A stretch of DNA of 9,150 nucleotides from positions 1-9,150 of the forward strand of contig JAUWTC010000065.1 in assembly GCA_030609785.1 (NCBI GenBank). The letters are read 5' to 3'. The stretch comes from Holophagae bacterium. GTDB lineage: Bacteria; Acidobacteriota; Thermoanaerobaculia; Thermoanaerobaculales; Sulfomarinibacteraceae. This document shows, in pieces, positions 1-7,371 of the stretch. The translations under genes were made by a program, and so were the position numbers. A model generated the notes under the pieces. The model saw nothing but the letters and a program-made list of their open reading frames with translations. It was not told the origin of the DNA and did no database searches. Numbering within the stretch: position 1 is the stretch's first letter; the number at the start of each line of letters is the position of its first letter.

Positions 1-240
1 CGCCAACGCCCCGGCACGGCCAAGGGCTTCGTCTTCCTGACCATGGAAGACGAAGGCGGAACGGTACAGGCCATCATCAAACCCAACCTCTACCGCCAGT
101 ACCGACAGTTGATCGTCACCTCACCCTGGTTGCTGATCGAGGGTCCCCTGCAAATCCAGGACGGCACGATTTCGGTCAAGGCCCGAAGCTTCGAAAGGCT
201 TCAGGGAAAAGCCTTCATCAAGAGTCATGATTTTTATTGA
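1..240 (+). CDS. dnaE2: error-prone DNA polymerase DnaE2/ImuC, C-terminal end (5' truncated by window)
   Basis: Only the last 79 codons are present; the reading frame is open from base 1 and stops at TGA 238-240. The translation begins RQRPGTAKGFVFLTMEDEGG and continues with a VQAIIKPNLY segment, LLIEGPLQ and a closing SHDFY. This is the C-terminal OB-fold (tRNA_anti type) of the DnaE2/ImuC branch of C-family polymerases, which typically ends in a short S-x-D/N-F tail. In that family the protein is the SOS-induced translesion polymerase working with ImuA/ImuB. The replicative DnaE1 also carries an OB-fold, but its RPGTAKGFVFLTLEDE-like signature and end differ. The catalytic PHP and palm domains lie outside the window, so activity cannot be judged. 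The ATG at 43 is internal and is not a start. Confidence 0.82.
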   Translation, partial: RQRPGTAKGFVFLTMEDEGGTVQAIIKPNLYRQYRQLIVTSPWLLIEGPLQIQDGTISVKARSFERLQGKAFIKSHDFY

Positions 241-268
241 CCCGGGTTGCTACACTGCACCAGTGTTG

Positions 269-3220
269 ATGAGAGGAATCAACTGCACCGGGTTGGCCGT
301 CAGGGTCATCGCGACTCTGGTAACCGTGACCTGGGCCCTGCCACTCGTGGCGCTCGACCCGGAAGTTCACCCCACGCAGTACAGTTTGCGCGTGTGGAAT
401 AACGAGGACGGCCTGCCTCAAAATACGGTGCAGTCCATTGTCCAGGGACACCGTGGATATCTCTGGTTTGCCACCCAGGAGGGCCTGGCACGTTTCGACG
501 GCGTCAGCTTCCGAATCTGGGACACACATTCCAACCCTGCCCTGCCCGCTCGCAACGTCCGCACACTGCTCAAAGACCGACAGAACAACCTCTGGATCGG
601 CATGCGCGGTGGGGGAGGCTTGGCCCGCCTGGATCCCGACGGCACCCTGCACACGGCCTTTTTTGCCGAAACGCCGACGACCGAAGTCCGCTGCCTCCTC
701 GAGGACGCACACGGCAGTCTCTGGATCGGGACCCGTGGACACGGGCTCTTCCGCCTGGACTCGGGGGTCACCACCCCTGAGCGCATCGACGCGGTCACCA
801 GCACCCTGATCCTCGACCTCGAGGTCGACCAGACCGGCATCCTCTGGGTCGCAACGGAAGGTGACGGCGTCTGGCGTCTCGAGAGTGAAAGGGCCGAACA
901 TCTGACGACGATCCAGGGCCTGCCTCACAACAACGTGTGGACGATCTTCCTGGATTCAACCGATCACCTGTGGTTTGGCACCTTCGGGGGTGGCCTGGCC
1001 AGGTACGAAGACGGCGCCTTTACCACCCTGACCACGGCTGACGGCCTGACCAGTGATCGCATCACACACCTCCACGAAGACCGGGACCACAATCTCTGGA
1101 TCGGAACCTACCGAGGTCTCGACCGCCTGACGAACGGCACCATTACGGCCATCACCCGAGATGACGGTCTCGGTGACGACCTCATCAACTCCATCGGGGA
1201 GGACAGGGAAGGCAATCTCTGGGTCGGAACCGCGGCGGCCGGGACAGTCCGGCTCAAGGACAGCCCGTTCACGGTCTATGAGTCAGGCCCAAAGGGCATC
1301 GGCGGCATGGCCCGAGTCGTGCTCGAAGAGCCGGGACACGGCATATGGGTCGGCACCAGCAACGGCGGCCTGCAGCTGATTCGAGACGGCAGGATCCAGC
1401 CGATGCCACTGGGCGCTCGCCAGCCGGAAAACGACGTCTTTGCCCTCCATCTGAGTTCTGACGGCGCACTGTGGGTCGGGACGTATGGGGCCGGCATCAG
1501 CCGATTCTTCGAAGGACACCGCAAACACTGGACCACCGCAAACGGTCTGCCCAACGACACGGTGTGGTCGATCGGAGAGACCGCCGACGGCACCATCTGG
1601 GTCGGAACCTACGGCGGTGGACTGGCCGCATACTCAGACGGAGATTGGAGCGTTCTGACCACCGAAGACGGCCTGGCGACCAATTTGATCAGAAGTCTGC
1701 ACACCGGCAGGGACGGCACACTCTGGATCGGTACCAGCGGCGGCATATGTTCCCTGAAAGACCGTTCGATAGCCTGCCTGACTCCCGCCGACGGCCTGAC
1801 CGATCCCAGCGTACTCTCGATCTTCGAGGACGACGACGGACGAATCTGGGTGGGAACCAACGGCGGAGGCATCAATTTGTTGACTTCGGACGGCATCCGC
1901 ACTGTCACCACAGCGGACGGCCTGTTCGACGACGTCATCTACCGAATGCTCCCTGACGATCAGGGTCGGTTGTGGATGAGCTGCAATCGCGGCATCTTCG
2001 GCATTGACGCCGGCGATCTCCTCGAAAAGGCGCTGGGGGGCCGGGATCCACTGACCTACCGGGCCCTGGGCCGATGGGACGGCATGGCCACAGACGAATG
2101 CAACGGAGGCAGCCAACCGGCGGGTTGGCGATCTGAAGACGGCCTCCTATGGTTCCCCACTGTACAGGGCGTCGCCGCCTTCGATCCCGCAAGGCTGCCG
2201 GCAATTCCTGAACCACCGGAAGTCCTGGTCAGCGAAGTCATCATCAACGGCATCACAATGCCGCCGGGCCCGGTCACCGTTGGAACCGACGCGGGCACGA
2301 TGGAGGTCCAATTCACGGCCACCTCCTTCGTCGCCCCCGAGCGTCTCCGTTTTCGCTACCGGCTCAGTGATCTGAGCGACGGCTGGACTGACGCCGGCCA
2401 ACGTCGTTCCGCCTTTTTTACCCATCTTCCTCACGGCGCCCATACCATGGAGATCGTTGCGGGCTACGCTGACGGCACGTGGGGTCAAAAGACGACCCGA
2501 TTCGAGTTCGTCGTTGAGCCCAGGTTCTACCAGACCATGGAGTTCCTCATCCTCAGCGCGATCGCCTTGATTGCCCTCGGATTCGGCGTCGCCTCCATGC
2601 GCACGGCGGCCATCCGCCGAAGAGAGAGCATCCTGGCCCAACAGGTCGAAGAAAGGACCGGCGAACTCCTTCACGTCACCCAGGAACTGGAAAAGGCCAA
2701 TCTTCGATTGGAGGGCCTGTCCCTGATTGACCCGTTGACCAAGGTCGCAAACCGCCGGTCATTCGACCAGACCCTGGACCGAATGTGGGCCAGTGCCCAA
2801 CGGGAACACACATCGGTCGCGCTCTTGATGATCGACGTCGACCACTTCAAGGCCTACAACGACAGCTACGGCCACGCCAAGGGCGACCAATGCCTTCAAC
2901 GACTGGCCGAGGTACTCAAAGGCGGCCTCCGCCGAGCAAACGACCTCCTGGCTCGTTACGGGGGAGAAGAATTCGCCGTTCTGCTACCCGACTGCGACAC
3001 CGCGACTGCAACCGGCATGGCCGAGACCCTCCGACGCCTGGTCGAAAAGTGCGCCATCCCCCACCAGGGTTCGCCAACCACGGGCATCGTCACCATCAGC
3101 ATCGGAACAGCATCGACGATGCCGGGGCGAGATCAAACACACGAAGCCCTCTGTCTGGCCGCCGACAGCGCCCTCTATCGAGCTAAGGGTCGCGGGCGCA
3201 ACCGGGTCGAAGCAGGTTAG
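269..3220 (+). CDS. membrane diguanylate cyclase with double Reg_prop propeller and Y_Y_Y sensor
   Basis: A 983-residue sensor that should make cyclic di-GMP from two GTP. Residues 1-28 look like a signal peptide or anchor. Fourteen Reg_prop blades, each with an LW(I/V)GT-type core (first Trp 66, last Trp 628), are enough for two seven-bladed propellers. A Y_Y_Y domain follows (about 650-750), then one membrane segment (about 758-779), a coiled coil (about 783-818) and a GGDEF domain (819-983). The active site is GGEEF at 898-902, and the metal-binding motif DVDHFKAYNDSYGH is present. An RxxD inhibitory site (RAND, 889-892) lies exactly five residues upstream, so product feedback is expected. 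The sensor faces the periplasm and the cyclase the cytoplasm. There is no histidine kinase or receiver domain. The ligand is unknown. I chose the ATG at 269 because it gives a normal signal peptide; an in-frame ATG at 227 overlaps dnaE2 by 14 bases and would add 14 residues. Neither start has a good ribosome binding site. Confidence 0.9.
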   Translation: MRGINCTGLAVRVIATLVTVTWALPLVALDPEVHPTQYSLRVWNNEDGLPQNTVQSIVQGHRGYLWFATQEGLARFDGVSFRIWDTHSNPALPARNVRTLLKDRQNNLWIGMRGGGGLARLDPDGTLHTAFFAETPTTEVRCLLEDAHGSLWIGTRGHGLFRLDSGVTTPERIDAVTSTLILDLEVDQTGILWVATEGDGVWRLESERAEHLTTIQGLPHNNVWTIFLDSTDHLWFGTFGGGLARYEDGAFTTLTTADGLTSDRITHLHEDRDHNLWIGTYRGLDRLTNGTITAITRDDGLGDDLINSIGEDREGNLWVGTAAAGTVRLKDSPFTVYESGPKGIGGMARVVLEEPGHGIWVGTSNGGLQLIRDGRIQPMPLGARQPENDVFALHLSSDGALWVGTYGAGISRFFEGHRKHWTTANGLPNDTVWSIGETADGTIWVGTYGGGLAAYSDGDWSVLTTEDGLATNLIRSLHTGRDGTLWIGTSGGICSLKDRSIACLTPADGLTDPSVLSIFEDDDGRIWVGTNGGGINLLTSDGIRTVTTADGLFDDVIYRMLPDDQGRLWMSCNRGIFGIDAGDLLEKALGGRDPLTYRALGRWDGMATDECNGGSQPAGWRSEDGLLWFPTVQGVAAFDPARLPAIPEPPEVLVSEVIINGITMPPGPVTVGTDAGTMEVQFTATSFVAPERLRFRYRLSDLSDGWTDAGQRRSAFFTHLPHGAHTMEIVAGYADGTWGQKTTRFEFVVEPRFYQTMEFLILSAIALIALGFGVASMRTAAIRRRESILAQQVEERTGELLHVTQELEKANLRLEGLSLIDPLTKVANRRSFDQTLDRMWASAQREHTSVALLMIDVDHFKAYNDSYGHAKGDQCLQRLAEVLKGGLRRANDLLARYGGEEFAVLLPDCDTATATGMAETLRRLVEKCAIPHQGSPTTGIVTISIGTASTMPGRDQTHEALCLAADSALYRAKGRGRNRVEAG

Positions 3221-3284
3221 GTCTCCAGTCTCCATCTCGACCTTCCCCGACCTTACGGATTTGGTTGCTGTATCATATGAGATC

Positions 3285-3289
3285 GGAGG
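3285..3289 (+). promoter_or_regulatory. ribosome binding site GGAGG fixing the pilT GTG start
   Basis: GGAGG lies five bases before the GTG at 3295. The upstream in-frame ATG at 3277 and TTG at 3265 have no comparable site, and the GTG start gives the MELKELL-type N-terminus usual for PilT proteins. Confidence 0.7.
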
Positions 3290-3294
3290 TTTTC

Positions 3295-4737
3295 GTGGAG
3301 CTCAAAGAGCTGCTGATGTTTATGACGAAGAAGGAGGCCTCAGACCTCCATCTGAAACCCATGCGGCCGCCACTGCTGCGGATCCAGGGACGTCTGATCC
3401 CGGTCAAGGCCACGCCGCTGAAACCCAACGACATCGAAAAGATGCTTGAACCGGTGATGACCCCGACTCTCCGCCAAATTTTCTCGGAAAAGCAAGCGGT
3501 CGACATCGGGTATGGCGTTCCCGGAGTTGCACGCTTCAGGTGCAACGTGTTCATGCAGCGGGGCACAATGGCCGCGGTCTTCCGCCGGGTGCCTTACGAC
3601 ATCCTCACGATCGAGGAACTCAACCTCCCCGATGTCATCGAGACATTCACCGATATTCCCAGCGGGCTGGTTCTGATCACCGGACCGACCGGCACCGGAA
3701 AATCAACGACCCTTGCTGCACTGGTCCATAAGATCGCCACCTCGAGGCCATGTCACGTCGTGACGATCGAGGACCCCATCGAGTTCCTCTTCTCCGACGA
3801 CAAGGCGACGATTTCTCAGCGCGAAGTAGGAACGGACACGCCGAGCTTCCAGGAGGCCTTGAGAAACTGCATGCGCCAGGACCCCGACGTCATCATGGTC
3901 GGTGAGATGCGAGATCTGGCGACGATCTCCACGGCCATCACCGCAGCTGAGACCGGGCACCTGGTCTTTTCAACACTCCACACCAACTCGGCGGCACAAA
4001 CGATCGACCGCATCATCGACGCCTTCCCTCCTGACCAGCAGGATCAGGTCCGGAACCAACTGGGGCTGGTCCTCAAAGCGATCGTGTCGATGACCCTGGT
4101 TGAGAACAAAGAGGGCACGGCCCGCCTGCCCGCCGTCGAAATCCTCATCAACGCTCCGAAAATCTCCAGGCACATTGAGCTGGGCGAAATCAAGGAGATC
4201 GCCGAGGAGATGGAGAAGAGTGTCAACTACTACAAAATGCAGAGTATGAACCAGAGCCTGATCGGCCTCCTGGCCCACGACGTGATCGCCTATGACGAGG
4301 CCGTCAAGGCATCCTGGGATCCAGAGGACCTGTCGCTCAAGCTCAGAAAGATGTTCCCCAGCATCGAAGAGAAGTTCAGGGAGGGAAAAATGGCACCATC
4401 GGCAGCGGACTTTTCACAGATTACCGAGTTGCTCGAAACCAAGGGTCTTTATGAAGAACTGGAAGAACGCCATCAGGTCAAATTTCAGGAAAAAGACGAG
4501 CGGATTGCCGATCTGGAGGCCGAGGTTACCGATCTGAGGCTGACGCTGGAGCAGAATTCCGGGTCCAGCGAAGAAAGCAAACGAGAGATGGACCAGATCA
4601 AGGGCGAGAATCAACGCCTCAGGGAAGATCTCGAAAAGAAGACCAATGCCCTCAACGAGAGGATTCGGGACCTGAACCAGAAACTCGCAGACCTGGGCGG
4701 CGGCTCAAAGTCGGCGAGCGGGTTCTTTAAACGGTAG
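3295..4737 (+). CDS. pilT: PilT/PilU-type type IV pilus retraction ATPase with C-terminal coiled coil
   Basis: A 480-residue secretion-type ATPase. PilT/PilU hexamers sit at the cytoplasmic base of the type IV pilus and depolymerise pilin using ATP. An N-terminal domain with the typical KKEASDLHLKP stretch is followed by Walker A GPTGTGKST (130-138), the Asp-box region (VTIEDPIEF), Walker B DPDVIMVGEMRD (196-207) and the His-box FSTLHTN (225-231). After the core, the EIKEIAEEMEKS...MQSMNQSL stretch looks more like PilU than PilT; the AIRNLIRE motif of PilT is not preserved. Residues from about 387 to 468 form a charged heptad-like coiled coil ending in a Gly/Ser-rich GFFKR tail, making the protein about 110 residues longer than usual (roughly 345-380). 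No other pilus gene is visible. The start follows the GGAGG site; 74 bases separate it from the upstream cyclase stop, so co-transcription is possible. The symbol is for the family; PilT versus PilU is not settled. Confidence 0.88.
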   Translation: MELKELLMFMTKKEASDLHLKPMRPPLLRIQGRLIPVKATPLKPNDIEKMLEPVMTPTLRQIFSEKQAVDIGYGVPGVARFRCNVFMQRGTMAAVFRRVPYDILTIEELNLPDVIETFTDIPSGLVLITGPTGTGKSTTLAALVHKIATSRPCHVVTIEDPIEFLFSDDKATISQREVGTDTPSFQEALRNCMRQDPDVIMVGEMRDLATISTAITAAETGHLVFSTLHTNSAAQTIDRIIDAFPPDQQDQVRNQLGLVLKAIVSMTLVENKEGTARLPAVEILINAPKISRHIELGEIKEIAEEMEKSVNYYKMQSMNQSLIGLLAHDVIAYDEAVKASWDPEDLSLKLRKMFPSIEEKFREGKMAPSAADFSQITELLETKGLYEELEERHQVKFQEKDERIADLEAEVTDLRLTLEQNSGSSEESKREMDQIKGENQRLREDLEKKTNALNERIRDLNQKLADLGGGSKSASGFFKR

Positions 4738-4802
4738 ATTTCATGATATTTGTACGGACTTGGAAGATTCAGGGATGAGGGAAACGCGAGCCATAGGACA
4801 TG

Positions 4803-4832
4803 CCCTGACCCCTGTTCCCTGAACCCATCCCC
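4803..4832 (-). other. putative G-quadruplex motif upstream of mgtE
   Basis: On the - strand there are five G-runs of 3-4 bases (complements of 4829-4832, 4824-4826, 4817-4819, 4809-4812 and 4803-4805), separated by loops of 2-4 bases. This meets the usual G3+N1-7 rule. The runs recur about every seven bases, in a degenerate heptamer of the form xxCAGGG. It ends about 70 bases before the mgtE start, on the strand that would be the template for mgtE. Formation of the structure is inference. Confidence 0.45.
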
Positions 4833-4890
4833 TTCAACGGCACTGAGCCCCGCTGAATAGGGGGTCCAGAATGAAGTTGCAAGACAAGGC

Positions 4891-4894
4891 AGGA
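4891..4894 (+). promoter_or_regulatory. ribosome binding site AGGA for the mgtE GTG start
   Basis: AGGA ends seven bases before the GTG at 4902. It supports a GTG start, as no in-frame ATG with a better site is seen nearby. Confidence 0.5.
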
Positions 4895-4901
4895 AAAGCC
4901 A

Positions 4902-6257
4902 GTGACTGACACCAGGAGTGAAACTGAACTCGTCCAGGAGCTGCATGCGCTGCTTCACGAAGGCGAGGAGGGGGCTCTGAAGATCTTCCTGCGCCTGGTG
5001 CGACCTGAGGACATTGCCGACTGGCTCGACCTCCTCAACGCCGACGATCGGCAACGCATCGTCGAAGTCCTGGACCATGAGGCCGCCGGAACCGTCCTCA
5101 ACGACACCACGGCATCGATCCGTTCCGAGCTGGTTGAAGACATCGACCCCATCAGGCTGGCTCGCATCGCCGAGAGCATGCCGGCGGACGAAGCCGCGGA
5201 CCTGATCGGAGAGCTGGAGGACGACGAGAGCGAACAGGTCCTCCACCACATCAAGGAAGAGGACGAAGAAGTCCTCCGCGACCTGCTCCGTTATCCCGAG
5301 GACACCGCCGGCGGATTGATGAACCCCGAGGTGGTGGCTTTGACCCCCGAGGCCACCGTTGACGACGCAATCACCGTTTTGCGAGGCGCCGACCCGGATA
5401 CCATCACGGCCTCGCTCTACGTCGTCGACTCAGACCACACACTGATGGGATTCGTCCGCCTGCGCCGCCTGGTCACCGCCAAATCCACAGCCCGCCTGGG
5501 CGATATCATGTCCACCGACGTCATCTCGGTCACCCTGGACACCGACCAGGAGGAGGTCGCAGACCAGGTCGACAAGTACGGGTTTACCGCCCTCCCGGTC
5601 GTTGACGATACCAACCGCCTGATGGGCGCCATCACCGTCGACGACATCCTCGAGGTCATCGAAGAAGAGGCGACCGAAGACATCTACCGTCTGGCCGGAT
5701 CCTCGGCTGAGGAGGAGGAGTCCGAATCGCTCCTTCACGTGGCGCGCTATCGTCTTCCGTGGCTCCTGGTTTGCCTCGCCGGGACCCAAATTTCGACCAT
5801 GGTCCAGATTTCAGCCGCCCGGAACGTCGAAATGTACCAGCAGATCTCGGTCTTCACAGCGGCGATCATGGCGATGGCCGGCAACACCTCGCTCCAATCC
5901 TCGACGACGACCGTGCGCCGCCTGGCCCTGGACACCCTGCCCCGGAATAGATTCTTCCGCCACGTGATTCGCGAAGTTGGCGTAGCCCTGCTGATGGGCG
6001 CAGTGTGCGGTGCGATGGCCGGTGGACTCGGCATGTTGTTCGGCCGCAACCCGTTGATCGGCCTGGCGCTGGGCCTGGCCATGGCCATCGGAATGTCGGC
6101 CGCCAGCCTTCTGGGCGCTGCGATGCCGTTGGTCCTCGATTTGTTCAAGATCGACCCGGCGGTCGCCTCCGGTCCACTGGTCTCGACCATCAACGACTCC
6201 CTGGCACTGACGGTCTACTTCACCGTCGCAACGGCGATCCTCGTCACGATGGGTTAG
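4902..6257 (+). CDS. mgtE: magnesium channel/transporter MgtE
   Basis: A 451-residue protein of the length usual for MgtE. Order of parts: the MgtE N-terminal superhelical domain rich in Asp/Glu (about 1-130); two CBS domains, the first opening with DTAGGLMNPEVVALT (from 134) and the second with MSTDVISVT (from 203) and containing FTALPVVDDTNRLMGAITVD; the acidic plug-helix region EVIEEEATEDIYRLAG; and a membrane domain with five hydrophobic helices (about 283-451). The pore signature MAGNTSLQSSTTTVRRLAL and the last-helix motif DPAVASGPLVSTIND are present. Asp432 falls at the position of the pore Asp432 of Thermus thermophilus MgtE, supporting a working Mg2+ channel of the inner membrane. 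In that family the acidic cytoplasmic domains bind Mg2+ and close the pore. It stands alone; the next thing downstream is accessory DNA. Confidence 0.95.
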   Translation: MTDTRSETELVQELHALLHEGEEGALKIFLRLVRPEDIADWLDLLNADDRQRIVEVLDHEAAGTVLNDTTASIRSELVEDIDPIRLARIAESMPADEAADLIGELEDDESEQVLHHIKEEDEEVLRDLLRYPEDTAGGLMNPEVVALTPEATVDDAITVLRGADPDTITASLYVVDSDHTLMGFVRLRRLVTAKSTARLGDIMSTDVISVTLDTDQEEVADQVDKYGFTALPVVDDTNRLMGAITVDDILEVIEEEATEDIYRLAGSSAEEEESESLLHVARYRLPWLLVCLAGTQISTMVQISAARNVEMYQQISVFTAAIMAMAGNTSLQSSTTTVRRLALDTLPRNRFFRHVIREVGVALLMGAVCGAMAGGLGMLFGRNPLIGLALGLAMAIGMSAASLLGAAMPLVLDLFKIDPAVASGPLVSTINDSLALTVYFTVATAILVTMG

Positions 6258-6273
6258 GGTCGCGTACGACCCT
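6256..6273 (+). other. stem-loop overlapping the mgtE stop codon
   Basis: AGGGTCG pairs with CGACCCT across a CGTA loop (7 bp), beginning inside the TAG stop. No T-run follows, so it is not a classical intrinsic terminator. It might still shield the mRNA 3' end. Confidence 0.4.
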
Positions 6274-6329
6274 GCCCAGTCGAAGACGCCGCCTCCTGTC
6301 GCTGAAGCCGACGATCATCCCAAAATCCA

Positions 6330-6586
6330 AGAGCGCCCCTCTCCAACGGCGCGTGCCATTCTTGATGTTGTCCTGCGCCGGTCTCCCGAACTGAGCAACG
6401 ATGCGGACAACGTCAAGGGTGGCAACGCTCGGCGACACCCTCAGCAACCGAATTTCGGCCAACGCCGTAGGCCGCCGAGGTCGTTTCCCTCAAGGGCGAT
6501 GCTCTCCCGAATTCTGAAATGTCGCCCTTGAGGAAAATGCACCGAGCGGGAGTGCGCTTCGCGCGCTCCCGAAGGCCGGGGATGGA
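6330..6586 (+). repeat. structured interspersed element, copy A
   Basis: One of three copies of an element bounded by AGAGCGCCC and AAGGCCGRGGNTGGA. Helices seen in the sequence: 5' stem GCGCC/GGCGC (6333-6337 with 6348-6352); H1, 22 bp with three G-U pairs and one bulge (6354-6376 with 6403-6424); P1, TTTCGGCC/GGCCGGGG (6453-6460 with 6574-6581, partly G-U); P2, 16 positions with one mismatch (6484-6499 with 6522-6537) and a 22-nt loop; P3, 11 bp (6547-6557 with 6561-6571). CTCCCGA occurs in the H1 loop (6383-6389) and the P2 loop (6504-6510). It starts about 70 bases after mgtE. No convincing ORF uses it. I infer a structured RNA or ssDNA element of repeat type; the family is not recognised. 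Confidence 0.75.
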
Positions 6587-6621
6587 ATCCAGCTTCAGGA
6601 TCATTGGCCAGGTTCAGTTTG

Positions 6622-6686
6622 CAGCGCCAGCACACAGCGACAGTAAACAGCGGCAGCAAACAGCGTCAGATCGCAGCGACCGCGGC
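6622..6686 (+). repeat. 13-bp tandem repeat tail of copy A, five units
   Basis: Five units of exactly 13 bases, each starting CAGCG: 6622-6634, 6635-6647, 6648-6660, 6661-6673 and 6674-6686. The consensus is close to CAGCGNCAGNAAA, and the last two units diverge. The array lies 35 bases beyond the 3' end of copy A. Two related units sit at the matching place beyond copy B, so the tail appears to travel with the element. Confidence 0.7.
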
Positions 6687-6785
6687 AGGTGACCGCGCCA
6701 GCGAGCAGGAGTACCCCGGCAAGCCGTTGCTCCTCCAAAGATGCTCTTGATGCGCAAACATGGAACCGTTCGCAACTTCCTAAGG
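6687..6785. other. intergenic, no gene seen
   Basis: GC-rich stretch between the 13-bp repeats and the GGCACC cluster. An imperfect hairpin (GGAG...CGGC with GCCG...CTCC, about 6708-6738) is visible. I see no ORF with coding character. Confidence 0.4.
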
Positions 6786-6892
6786 TCCTAAAGCCTGGCA
6801 CCGTTTTTGTGGCACCGTTTTTGGCACCGTTTCCCGTTTCCGCGTTCTAAAGCCTGGCACCGTTTGGCACCGTTTAGGTGCCTTTTGGGGCA
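6786..6892. repeat. GGCACCGTTT repeat cluster
   Basis: Five direct copies of GGCACCGTTT begin at 6797, 6811, 6823, 6856 and 6866. A longer unit, CTAAAGCCTGGCACCGTTT, occurs twice about 59 bases apart. An inverted GGTGCC at 6877-6882 and a GTGCC/GGCAC stem with a TTTTGG loop close the cluster. The last copy and the inverted copy overlap the 3' end of the lipoprotein gene, which takes its final codons from it. Short repeats of this kind are often linked to REP-type elements and RAYT transposases, but no transposase is present here. Confidence 0.65.
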
Positions 6893-7371
6893 CTATTTTC
6901 TTTAATAAACTTCTCTATATCGTCTGGTTTTCTAAAACCTCTTTGCAACCATTCGACTTGCCACTCAGCTATTCTTTCACCTTTTATGTGTTCAAATATA
7001 CCTGGCTCAGGCTCATTCACATGTTCCCATTGTCGCACAAGAACCAACGGTTCTTCAGCACCTGTTGTTTCTTTTGTAAAAGATAAAGCCTGCTCATAAG
7101 TAGGAAAAGCACGATAATAATCGTTACCGTTGTCTATATCTGGTGCTCCATTTTCAGGATGACACCAAACTCTATATTCTAAAACCTCATCATAGAAGTA
7201 ACCAGCTCCACTTTTTGCTAAAGCAGGCCATTCGCCAACTTTCTCTGGATATTTGGCTATTGGATATTTACTTGTTAAAGGGATTTCATTCACGTCTTTT
7301 GCTTTGTGACAGGCTGAAAGAGTAGTGATTATTAATATTAGAAGTAATAAAAATAAATAATATTTTTTCAT
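6874..7371 (-). CDS. small AT-rich lipoprotein of unknown function
   Basis: A 165-residue protein starting MKKYYLFLLLL with a clear lipoprotein signal peptide; the lipobox is LSAC with the lipidated Cys at 21. Residue 22 is His, not Asp, so outer-membrane sorting is expected in a Gram-negative cell. The mature part holds YFYDEVLEYRVWCHPENGAPD (around 58-78), then a YYRAFPTYEQAL stretch and GAEEPLVLVRQWEHVNEPEPG. This resembles a scattered family of small uncharacterised proteins that sometimes carry an acetyltransferase label in databases; I see no acetyltransferase motif. Base composition and codon use (AAA, TTT, TTA) are far more AT-rich than every neighbour, suggesting recent acquisition. 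Starting 12 codons upstream (7407) is possible but would spoil the signal peptide. No strong ribosome binding site precedes the chosen ATG. The last codons (APKGT) and the TAA lie inside the GGCACC repeat cluster. Confidence 0.75.
   Translation of the reverse strand: MKKYYLFLLLLILIITTLSACHKAKDVNEIPLTSKYPIAKYPEKVGEWPALAKSGAGYFYDEVLEYRVWCHPENGAPDIDNGNDYYRAFPTYEQALSFTKETTGAEEPLVLVRQWEHVNEPEPGIFEHIKGERIAEWQVEWLQRGFRKPDDIEKFIKENSAPKGT

Larger units (their letters stand above)
4738..4901. other. intergenic gap pilT-mgtE
   Basis: No gene is visible in these 164 bases. No Mg-sensing M-box and no hairpin with a T-tract could be made out by eye. The gap carries a C-run stretch (4803-4832, listed separately) and a weak CCCC/GGGG stem near 4849-4864. 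The promoter for mgtE probably lies here, but no convincing -35/-10 pair was found. Confidence 0.5.

Noticed and set aside
218..928. 236-codon ORF on the - strand
   Set aside because: Shadow of the propeller coding region; the + strand frame has clear Reg_prop repeats.
3221..3294. Intrinsic terminator between the cyclase and pilT genes
   Set aside because: No hairpin followed by a T-run is present in the short gap.
4611..5249. 212-codon ORF on the - strand across the pilT-mgtE junction
   Set aside because: Antisense to two well-supported genes; no recognisable protein features.
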